A stretch of DNA of 56,442 nucleotides, taken from assembly GCA_902386535.1 (NCBI GenBank), contig CABMJK010000024.1:1-56442 (forward strand), read 5' to 3'. Position numbers and translations under genes: made by a program. The notes beneath the pieces are model-generated. The model saw only the letters and a program-made list of their open reading frames with translations. It was not told the origin of the DNA and searched no databases. This DNA is from Candidatus Burarchaeum australiense (lineage in GTDB: Archaea; Micrarchaeota; Micrarchaeia; Burarchaeales; Burarchaeaceae). Positions 50,024 through 56,442 of this stretch are shown piece by piece. Every line of letters begins with the position of its first letter. Within the stretch, counting starts at the first letter, position 1.

Positions 50024-50899
50024 TCATCTGAGTTCGTCTATGCGCCTACCGTGCTTCAGCACAACGTTTTGGAGCCTTATGAACCTTCCGGCGCACACGA
50101 CGTTCAGGTAACGTTCGCGCTCGGCTGCCGGCAGCCGCATCGCATCCCCCCAGACGGTCCTGCCGGCCGAGAAACCGCTGGCGCCGCCCTTGCACGCGAT
50201 CTCGAGCTGCCAGAGGAACTGCAGGAAATCGGATTGGTCGGTCAGCAGGAACCAGGGGATGCGGATGGCGTCGCTGAGGCGCTTGCACGCCATTGCCGCA
50301 GGCGCTTCCTCGATGGAATTGGTCGGGAACTGGAGGCCGAGCGCGTCGCAGTAGGGCGAAAGGTCGCGCGCAGAGCCCAGCACCGCGCCTTCCCACATGG
50401 GGAGCGGAATCTCGTAGTGCTTTACCTCGAGAACCAGCGGGATGCCGGCTGCAAGGCAGGACTTCCGCACGACCTTCAGGAGCTCGAGCTGCCTGGCCGT
50501 GGAATCGTGGTAGCGCGGGTTGTAGTAGAGCAGCAGCTTGACCGCGGCTGCGCCTGCCTTCCGCGCCTTGAGGGGCGTGGCGTGCGGGTCGGGTTCGTTT
50601 ACGCGCTCGCCCGCGCGGTCTGAAAAGCCCGACTTCTCGAGCGCCGCCAGAAGCGCGCTGTTCTGGGCCAGCGCACCGGATTTTCTGCAGATGATGGCGG
50701 AATCGTAATCGAGCAGCGTGGCGCTGGCAAAAGGCGAGATTGCCTTGACTATCGCGCACTTCGCGGCCAGGAGCGCTGAAGCGGAAACCGATGCTGGCTT
50801 GGCGGGGTTGAGCATAAGGCGCAAGGAGGTACGGTGGTCGGCAGCAAGGAGTGTGAGCAGGCCGTCCTGGGCTATGCCGAAAATGCTCAGTTCGCTCAT
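50024..50899 (-). CDS. Class I aldolase family protein (LacD/DeoC-type)
   Basis: A 291-residue TIM-barrel protein. It shows LAADHRTSLR near the N-terminus, ATLLDYDSAI, AVKLLLYYNPRY with the candidate Schiff-base lysine, and LVLEVKHYEI. This set is typical of the tagatose-1,6-bisphosphate / sulfofructose-phosphate / DhnA-like aldolase clan. The substrate is uncertain. I put the start at the ATG at 50899 (MSELSIFG); 13 further codons upstream are Ala/Pro rich and less likely. It is upstream of nadE. Confidence 0.78.
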   Translation of the reverse strand: MSELSIFGIAQDGLLTLLAADHRTSLRLMLNPAKPASVSASALLAAKCAIVKAISPFASATLLDYDSAIICRKSGALAQNSALLAALEKSGFSDRAGERVNEPDPHATPLKARKAGAAAVKLLLYYNPRYHDSTARQLELLKVVRKSCLAAGIPLVLEVKHYEIPLPMWEGAVLGSARDLSPYCDALGLQFPTNSIEEAPAAMACKRLSDAIRIPWFLLTDQSDFLQFLWQLEIACKGGASGFSAGRTVWGDAMRLPAAERERYLNVVCAGRFIRLQNVVLKHGRRIDELR

Positions 50900-50988
50900 T
50901 TGCTCACCCGGCGCAGCCATCGGAGCCTGCGCTGCCATCGCGCGTTTCCGTCGCCATCAGCCTGCATCGCCATCGCTCATTTCCATCA

Positions 50989-52290
50989 TCACCGCACAGT
51001 AAACGTTTCGCCGGTTTTCGGTATCCTGACGTCATATTTGCCCAGCGCGTCGCGGAGTTCCGCGAGCTTGGGCTTTTCGCCGTGTATCAGGAAGACACGC
51101 TTCAGGCCCTTTGTGGTGCGCGCCAGCTGCACCAGGCCGGAATGGTCGCAGTGCGCGCTGAGGTCGAATTTCTTGACTTCCAGATTTATCTTGACCTTCT
51201 CGCCGTCCAGCTCGACCTCCCGCTCTCCGTCGATTATGCGTCTTCCGGGAGTCCCTTCGCTCTGGTAGCCCACGAATGCGAGCAGGCTGTTGCGGTCCTT
51301 TGCAAGCGCCTTGAGGTAGATGTGCGCAGGCCCGCCCGTGAGCATGCCCGAGGTCGAGACTATGATGGCCTGCTCGTTCAGCACGTCTGCGCGCGAGCGC
51401 GTCTTGGGCACGTGGAAGTGCCTGCTCTGGAACGGGTCCTGGCCGCTGTGCAGCACTCGGCGCCGCACTTCGGGCTTGGCGAAATCCAGGTTCTGGCGGT
51501 AGATTTTATTGGCCTTGAGAATCATGCCGTCCACGAAAATCGGCACCGGGCTGAGAGCGCCGCTGGTCATGTGCTGCTCGAGAATGAAGAGCACCTCCTG
51601 CGCGCGGCCGACCGCGAAGGAGGGTATGAGCACCGAGCCGCCCTTGATGAGCGTTGTCTCTATCGAGTCGATGAGGTCCTTCACCACGTCCTTGAGCGGC
51701 TTGTGGCTGTCCTTCGCACCGCCATAGGTGCTTTCCATTATCAAAGTCTCGGCCCTGAGGCCCTGGTGGCACGGCTCGAGGAGCCGCGAGACGCGGTTGT
51801 TCACGTCGCCGGTATAGAGAACGCGCTGGCGCCCGTGCACGAGCACCAAGCCGGAGCCGAGAATGTGGCCCGAATTGTGGAATGAGAATTTCATGTCCTG
51901 GCCCTGAATCTGGTTGAAGTGCAGGGGCCGGCAGAAGCCCAGGACCCGCTTTATGTCGTCGGGCGTGAACAGGTTGCTAAGCCGCTGGTAATCCGCGAGC
52001 AGGAGGCTCATCAGATCCATAGTGGGTTTTGTGGCGTAAATCGGGGCGCGGCAGTGCTTGGCCCTGGAGTAAAGCGTGGGCAGGTAGCCGATGTGGTCGA
52101 GGTGCGCGTGGGAGATGGCTATTTGCGCGTAGGAGCGGGCGTCTGCATCCGGGATTTCCGGGTTGCGGGCCGCCGGAGTCTCGGCGCCCACGTTCACCCC
52201 GCAGTCCAGCAGAAGCGAGGCGCGGCCGTCCCTGAGGCCTATGCAATTGCGCCCGACCTCGCCTGCGCCGCCGTAGAAGGCGATTTCCAT
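50989..52290 (-). CDS. Beta-CASP metallo-beta-lactamase nuclease (aCPSF2/RNase J-like)
   Basis: A 433-residue protein without KH domains. The MBL motifs are ISHAHLDHIG (HxHxDH), SGHILGSG, YTGDVN and the beta-CASP motifs ESTYGG (A), SAHCDH (B) and LIHGE (C). It is a zinc-dependent endo/5'-3' exonuclease for RNA processing or decay, of the short archaeal aCPSF2 class. ATG at 52290 follows a minus-strand GGTTAAAAAG by about 26 nt, so I prefer it to the ATG at 52305. Divergent from the transglutaminase-like gene. Confidence 0.92.
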   Translation of the reverse strand: MEIAFYGGAGEVGRNCIGLRDGRASLLLDCGVNVGAETPAARNPEIPDADARSYAQIAISHAHLDHIGYLPTLYSRAKHCRAPIYATKPTMDLMSLLLADYQRLSNLFTPDDIKRVLGFCRPLHFNQIQGQDMKFSFHNSGHILGSGLVLVHGRQRVLYTGDVNNRVSRLLEPCHQGLRAETLIMESTYGGAKDSHKPLKDVVKDLIDSIETTLIKGGSVLIPSFAVGRAQEVLFILEQHMTSGALSPVPIFVDGMILKANKIYRQNLDFAKPEVRRRVLHSGQDPFQSRHFHVPKTRSRADVLNEQAIIVSTSGMLTGGPAHIYLKALAKDRNSLLAFVGYQSEGTPGRRIIDGEREVELDGEKVKINLEVKKFDLSAHCDHSGLVQLARTTKGLKRVFLIHGEKPKLAELRDALGKYDVRIPKTGETFTVR

Positions 52291-52356
52291 GCACGGATTT
52301 CGCACGCAGGCTTTTTAACCCTCGCCCGCGATAACTACGACGTGGTTGACCTCAAG

Positions 52357-53100
52357 ATGCCCTCCATGCCTTTCGGCAAGAAAAAGGCGGGAAAGGGAAA
52401 GGAGGAGGCAGGGGGCAGGAAGGCAGGCGGCGCTGAAGCGACCGGCAGTGCGGCCATTGCCGCCCGGGCGGCTCAGGCTGCCTCAGCTGCCCAGACCGCG
52501 CCGGAGCCGAGCGAGGCCGAAGTCGAACTTGGGACGCTCAGGCGCAGGGTTGCTCTTTATCGGAGAATTCTTGAGCGCTACCGCGAGATGATTGAGAAGG
52601 CGGAGACGAAAACTGTCACCGAGCTCCGCACGCTCATCGTGCCCGACGACCCCGAGGTCGTGAAGCTGAGGGACGAGATTCTCGAGGCCTTCAGGCCCTA
52701 CATCTACCAGCAGCACTTTGAGGCAGCTGCCCACAAGGCATATGAGTTCGTGCTCGGCGAGGTCGCGAACGAGGAGCTGCCGGTCGACTACTGGCTCGAG
52801 CCGCGGGACATCATCGAGCTCCGCTCTGCGGACGAGATGGACAAGGCCGTGCTGCTCTGCTCGCTGCTGCGCTCGCTCGAGTGCGAGTCGGCCAAGGTCG
52901 TGGTCGAGAGCAACGGCGAGAGGCACGTGTTCGTGGGCTTCGAGGTCGGGGGCAGATACGTGCTGATGGACCCGGCGCACAAGAAGGTCGTGGAGGGCGT
53001 GCGCGAGGACGTGCTGATGAGGATGTTCGGGGGCGGAAGGAAGAACGTTTACGAGTTCAATGACAAGGAGTATGACGAGATTGTGGGTGGGGAAGAATAG
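52357..53100 (+). CDS. Transglutaminase-like fold protein, probable pseudoenzyme
   Basis: A 247-residue protein. The first ~50 residues are Lys/Ala/Gly rich, followed by a helical stretch and a transglutaminase-like domain (about 130-215). The Cys-helix block reads SADEMDKAVLLCSLL, where the usual GxCxDxAxLL cysteine is replaced by E160. The His (ERHVFV, H190) and Asp (MDPAHKK, D205) of the triad remain. Peptidase activity is therefore doubtful. A GTG start at 52342 is an alternative that fits better with the promoter region at 52310-52319. Confidence 0.7.
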   Translation: MPSMPFGKKKAGKGKEEAGGRKAGGAEATGSAAIAARAAQAASAAQTAPEPSEAEVELGTLRRRVALYRRILERYREMIEKAETKTVTELRTLIVPDDPEVVKLRDEILEAFRPYIYQQHFEAAAHKAYEFVLGEVANEELPVDYWLEPRDIIELRSADEMDKAVLLCSLLRSLECESAKVVVESNGERHVFVGFEVGGRYVLMDPAHKKVVEGVREDVLMRMFGGGRKNVYEFNDKEYDEIVGGEE

Positions 53101-53221
53101 TTGGGAAGGGCGCGGACGAGCGTGCCGGGATTGCGGGTGGAGAGGAGTAAAGGCAGGCGCATGCGTTTTTTAACTTAAGCCCTCATAATAGGCATCTCTA
53201 AAGCTTACGCGTGGTGATCTC

Positions 53222-53398
53222 ATGGTGGAAGACCTCAACAGGTTCGAGAAGGCAAGGCTCATCGGAGCCAGGGCGCTGCAGCTCGCCATGGGCGCGCCTC
53301 CGCTTATTGAAGTGAAGGACCTCACCAACCCCGTGAACATCGCCTTCGAGGAGTTTGACAAGGGCGTCATACCTCTCGTGGTTCTCAGGGATGCCTGA
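53222..53398 (+). CDS. rpoK: DNA-directed RNA polymerase subunit K
   Basis: A 58-residue Rpb6-family subunit. It has the signature LNRFEKARLIGARALQLAMG, then PPLIEV, NPVNIAFEEFDKGVIPLVVLR. RpoK/Rpb6 clamps the RNA polymerase catalytic core. Length is normal for archaeal RpoK (~57). The ATG at 53222 follows GGTGATCTC, an excellent match to the 16S anti-Shine-Dalgarno. Confidence 0.95.
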   Translation: MVEDLNRFEKARLIGARALQLAMGAPPLIEVKDLTNPVNIAFEEFDKGVIPLVVLRDA

Positions 53399-53451
53399 GT
53401 CCAGACCAAGGGAGAAGCTCGCGCGGTGCGGGTGGAAAACGACTGCCCCAG

Positions 53452-54126
53452 CTACGGCTGATTAGCGAGTTCGAAAGGTGCCGAGACCAGTTTGATGTGG
53501 AACGGCGGGGAGTCGGAAGCCAGCAGCACGCGCTTCTGGGCGTCGACCCAGAGCATGAATTCGAGGGAGTCGGAAGCAGCGCCGTTTATCACGCGCACTG
53601 AAGTCGCGCGCACCTTGAACGCGTCCCGGCCCCGGAAAGTCCCCCGGCCGACGACCGTAACCGTGACGTTGGTCACGTCCTCCATCTCGACCGGTTTTGG
53701 ATAGACTATGCGGGATGCCGAGCCCCAGCTGAAATTGTCGTGCAGCGAGAGCATCCAGGGCTGGAAGAAGTCCACGGTCAGGCCCGAGTCCTGCGCCTGG
53801 CCGGTGCGCAGGTCTATGCAGATGGATGCGGCTTCTGGCGCGTCCTCGCCCGTGGCCGTGGCGCTCACCCGCATGCAATTGCCGGCGAGGCCGAGGACGC
53901 TGTAGGTTGCATTCGAAGGCTTGCCGCCAAGGTCATATTCGTAAACATAGGTCTCGCCTGGAAGAAGCTGAAGCTGGACGTTGGGGGAGAGCGGGCGGGC
54001 GGTGTAGTTCAGGGAAACCTTGGAAAGGTCGAGCGGCGTTGAGAAGAAAGCTATCACGATTATGAAGAAGGCGAGGATGGGCACCACGTACCAGAGGATG
54101 GTTGAACGCGAAATGTGCAGGGCCAT
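53452..54126 (-). CDS. Hypothetical membrane-anchored protein, 224 residues
   Basis: Not recognised. One N-terminal TM helix (about 10-29, ILWYVVPILAFFIIVIAFF) is followed by a beta-rich external domain with several N-glycosylation sequons (NYT, NAT, NFS, NVT). Two Cys residues (NCMRV and SICID) may form a disulfide. An extracellular archaeal protein anchored by its N-terminus is likely; it could be a substrate of AglB. No function assigned. Confidence 0.6.
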   Translation of the reverse strand: MALHISRSTILWYVVPILAFFIIVIAFFSTPLDLSKVSLNYTARPLSPNVQLQLLPGETYVYEYDLGGKPSNATYSVLGLAGNCMRVSATATGEDAPEAASICIDLRTGQAQDSGLTVDFFQPWMLSLHDNFSWGSASRIVYPKPVEMEDVTNVTVTVVGRGTFRGRDAFKVRATSVRVINGAASDSLEFMLWVDAQKRVLLASDSPPFHIKLVSAPFELANQP

Positions 54127-54250
54127 GGCTTTGGAATGGGCGCGAAGATTTTAATTGGTTCGCGAGGGAGAGAACGATGGGCGGACGGGCGGGACGAAGA
54201 GTTTAATTGGTTCTTTGGATTGTAATTTTGATAAATGCGGGGCAGTATGA

Positions 54251-54634
54251 ATGGAGTCTGAAAAGGCACCGGACGTGCAGGAGCGGGTTTCGAGGCTGCT
54301 GGCTAGCGGAGAATTCCCGCACGTGAACGCCTACAGGCTTATTTGCATGCGCTCGCACGGGGCGAGCGCAAGGGCTTACGCGCGCATCTGGAGCATGCCC
54401 TCGATTTGGCAGAAGGCGCTGGACGTGGAGCCATTCTACGTCATCGAGGTGCTGGAACAGCACTTCGACAAGCTCGACGAGGAGCGGAAGGACAAGGTGA
54501 TGATTCACGAGCTGCTGCACATACCGAAGACCTTCAGCGGCGGGCTCGTGCCGCACAGGTGCTTCGGGAAGATAATCGATGAGAGGAGGGTGCGGGAGAT
54601 TTACGATAGGATACGGGCGGGCAGGAAATGGTAG
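54251..54634 (+). CDS. Putative zinc metallopeptidase (HExxH)
   Basis: A 127-residue protein. It has the sequence KVMIHELLHIPKTFSGGL, i.e. an HELLH zincin motif (about residues 82-86), and a downstream His in PHRCFG. This resembles the small phage-type putative metallopeptidase family (PF18894-like), widespread in archaea. Substrate unknown. TATA-like TTTGATAAATG lies close upstream, so the exact promoter is uncertain. Confidence 0.78.
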   Translation: MESEKAPDVQERVSRLLASGEFPHVNAYRLICMRSHGASARAYARIWSMPSIWQKALDVEPFYVIEVLEQHFDKLDEERKDKVMIHELLHIPKTFSGGLVPHRCFGKIIDERRVREIYDRIRAGRKW

Positions 54635-54652
54635 GGGAAGGAAAGGCGCAAT

Positions 54653-55819
54653 TCAGCCGACCAATGCAGGCACCTTTTCCTTAAAAGAGTCGACATATTC
54701 TTTGCAGATGATGACGAACTTTTGCAGCATTTTGGGCCATGCGAACGCATCCTTTATTCGTTCAATCACGCTTTCTTCGATCCTTTCTCCGTTTTTGTGT
54801 ATAGCCTGTATCTTTTCAGCCACTTCACCGTTTTCAAATCCGGCAATGTCCACTATGAAACGTTGCAAGCCCAGCTGCCCAAATACCTCCGCAACGCCCA
54901 TCGTGGAGGTTATTACGGCGGGCGTCCCCGTGGCAACGGCCTCAAGCGGCACGTTCCCATAGGTCTCGAACCGCGAGGGACTGACCATCACACCGACCGT
55001 TTGGTAGAATTTCACTATGTCCTCCTGAGACATCGGAGGCACGAAGACCACGCCCGCGGCCGTCATTTGTGCGGCAATCTCAGCATCCTTTGGAGTCATG
55101 ACCGCCCTGACCGGCAGCCCGGTTGCGGAGGAGAGGTTTCCCAGATATTTGAAGTTCTTTATTGGATCCCACCGGCCCACGAAGCCGATTGAGAATTCCC
55201 TTGCCGGGTCGCGGTTCTCAGGCAATGAGAAAATTTCCGGCGGAACTCCGTTGAACACGACGTAGCTTCTGGGAAACTCGGAGCCCGCAAGCGCATGAAC
55301 CGTGTTTTTGGCGAGTGTTGAGGGGAAGATGTAGGCGCGGCTTTCGTCGAAGAAATCGCGCTCTATTTCGTGCAAGAGTTGCTTTAGCGGTTCCGGGTAG
55401 TGGACTATCTCCTGGCTGAGGATTCCCTGGTAGGAGTGAATTATGGGGATGCCTTCGCGTTCCGCGGCTTTCATAATGACCCACGGGAACCAATATGTGC
55501 CTCCGATGAGTGCGCAATCGGGCTGCTCCTCGCCGATGAGCCGCCGCATGTCTTCGACGATCGGTTCGAAACGCTCGTGAAACTGCCGTACGTTCTCAAG
55601 ACCGCCGTAAGCCCCGGTAAAAATGCCTTCGTTGACCTGATAGAAACGCGTGGAAACGTTGCCGTCAACGCTTTTCCCCGCTTCGAGGGCAGGACCTATG
55701 AGGGCCAGAGAGAGCCCCGGATGCACCGGAGAGGCATCGTTGGCGAATTTTCTCCAAGCGTCCTTCTGCCGCCCTATCCCGCCTTGGGGTGAAAATGCAG
55801 TATTGGATAAGACCCTCAT
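54653..55819 (-). CDS. GT4 family glycosyltransferase
   Basis: A 388-residue GT-B enzyme. It has QGGIGRQ in the acceptor domain, VVFNGVPPEIF, then GFVGRWDPIKN and the donor motif SRFETYGNVPLEAVATGTP with the E-x7-E pair. Apart from the main glycan locus but likely also acting on surface glycans. Gene body looks slightly less GC-rich than its neighbours. A TTATTATCTTCC tract (plus strand AAGATAATAAAAAG at 55841-55854) upstream may be its promoter. Confidence 0.88.
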   Translation of the reverse strand: MRVLSNTAFSPQGGIGRQKDAWRKFANDASPVHPGLSLALIGPALEAGKSVDGNVSTRFYQVNEGIFTGAYGGLENVRQFHERFEPIVEDMRRLIGEEQPDCALIGGTYWFPWVIMKAAEREGIPIIHSYQGILSQEIVHYPEPLKQLLHEIERDFFDESRAYIFPSTLAKNTVHALAGSEFPRSYVVFNGVPPEIFSLPENRDPAREFSIGFVGRWDPIKNFKYLGNLSSATGLPVRAVMTPKDAEIAAQMTAAGVVFVPPMSQEDIVKFYQTVGVMVSPSRFETYGNVPLEAVATGTPAVITSTMGVAEVFGQLGLQRFIVDIAGFENGEVAEKIQAIHKNGERIEESVIERIKDAFAWPKMLQKFVIICKEYVDSFKEKVPALVG

Positions 55820-55862
55820 TACAGATATTTACACGGGAAGATAATAAAAAGATAGCCCCGGG

Positions 55863-56442
55863 TCACTTTTTGGCCAGTTCCCCGTCGATTATCCCTTTCA
55901 TCGCATCAAAGCTCATGTAGCCCACGTGCCTCTGGCCGTTTATGAAGAAAGTCGGGGTGCCGTCAATGCCGAGCGCAAGCCCGTCCTGGAAGTCCTTCTC
56001 GACTGCAGCCACCTTCAGCCCGCCGTCGAGGCAGTCGGAGAAGGAAGTCTGGTTCAGGCCGAGAAGCGCGGCATAACCCTTCAGGCTCGTGATGTCGAGC
56101 GCGCCCTGGTTCGTGAAAAGCGCATCATGATACTCGAAGAACTTGCCCTGGTCGGCCGCGCACTCGCTCGCCTCGGCCGCCTTCTCTGCGAAAGGATGAA
56201 TCGACCGGAGAGGGAACTGCTTGTAGACGAATTTTATCTGATTGCCGTAGGCCGACTCGACCTGCTTCATGACCTGGTAGGCCCGGCCGCAGACGGGGCA
56301 CTCGAAGTCCGAGAACTCGACTATAAGGACCGTGGCATTCGCGGAGCCGAAGAAGGGCTTGCCATCGATTGGAGGATTCCCGCTCGGCAGCGCGCCATTG
56401 CCCCCGCAGCCCGCGAGAAGGAGGAAAACCGCCAGCGAGGAC
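55863..56442 (-). CDS. DsbA-like thiol-disulfide oxidoreductase, exported lipoprotein (5' truncated by window end)
   Basis: A thioredoxin-fold DsbA/DSBA-type protein; the reading frame runs off the window end, so the start is missing. Visible: a hydrophobic signal and lipobox-like LAVFLLLAGC, linker, then VLIVEFSDFECPVCGRAY with the active-site CPVC, DGTPTFFINGQRHVG with the cis-Pro loop, and a helical insert between with KQFPLRSIHPF. It likely oxidises or isomerises disulfides outside the cell. Confidence 0.88.
   Translation of the reverse strand, partial: SSLAVFLLLAGCGGNGALPSGNPPIDGKPFFGSANATVLIVEFSDFECPVCGRAYQVMKQVESAYGNQIKFVYKQFPLRSIHPFAEKAAEASECAADQGKFFEYHDALFTNQGALDITSLKGYAALLGLNQTSFSDCLDGGLKVAAVEKDFQDGLALGIDGTPTFFINGQRHVGYMSFDAMKGIIDGELAKK

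Noticed and set aside
5-56442. Genome-wide reassignment of TAG to an amino acid
   Set aside because: About 15 genes in the window end in TAG at the expected protein end (for example aglB, the ECF genes and the secretion ATPase), so TAG works as a normal stop.

Overview
This 56.4-kb, GC-rich window comes from an archaeon. Archaeal markers are AglB (STT3 oligosaccharyltransferase), SRP54, archaeal DnaG, RpoK, Hjc, a beta-CASP nuclease, an archaeal-type RNase P RNA, an intron-bearing tRNA, and many TATA boxes about 25-30 nt upstream of start codons (leaderless transcripts). The lineage cannot be fixed from the sequence; a DPANN-type genome is a guess.

Region 1 (5-7947, minus strand) is the most interesting part. 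It is a compact operon that matches, enzyme for enzyme, the Campylobacter capsule O-methyl phosphoramidate pathway: a PEP-synthase-like glutamine kinase, a LicC-like cytidylyltransferase, a class-I amidotransferase-type hydrolase, a CysC-like CDP-amidate kinase and a SAM methyltransferase. Added to these are a CysQ-type 3'-phosphatase, a sulfotransferase-fold protein and a GT2. I infer an archaeal pathway that decorates a surface glycan with phosphoramidate. The 3'-phosphonucleotide donor would be used by a sulfotransferase-like enzyme and recycled by the CysQ-like phosphatase.

Region 2 (8015-31947) is a large surface-glycan locus. It holds GT2 and GT4 glycosyltransferases and GT-C membrane proteins. 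It also holds nucleotide-sugar enzymes: RmlA, RmlD, RmlC-like, several SDR epimerases/dehydratases, Ugd, and a DegT aminotransferase plus Gfo/Idh oxidoreductase plus N-formyltransferase set. An ABC-2 exporter lies in the middle. A ribbon-helix-helix domain fused to a degenerate sugar nucleotidyltransferase sits between rmlD and rmlC, beside an array of four half-sites with 10-11 bp spacing. It looks like a sugar-nucleotide-responsive autoregulator.

Region 3 (31958-36723) has the lipid-linked glycosylation core: AglB, a geranylgeranyl-reductase-family flavoprotein interrupted by an in-frame TAG, and a cis-prenyltransferase.

Region 4 (36845-56442) is mostly housekeeping. It contains DUF192, a type II/IV secretion ATPase, a hairpin cluster followed by a CAU tRNA with two introns, RNase P RNA, SRP54, an ECF transporter, Hjc, a CBS/zinc-ribbon protein, a probable H/ACA guide RNA, a small TOPRIM protein and DnaG (also interrupted by an in-frame TAG). 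It continues with NAD synthetase, an aldolase, aCPSF2-like nuclease, a transglutaminase-like protein, RpoK, a metallopeptidase, another GT4 and a DsbA-like lipoprotein cut by the window edge.

TAG is also the ordinary terminator of about 15 genes here, so global TAG reassignment is unlikely. Both TAG-interrupted genes need explaining by readthrough, gene fission, mutation or sequence error.
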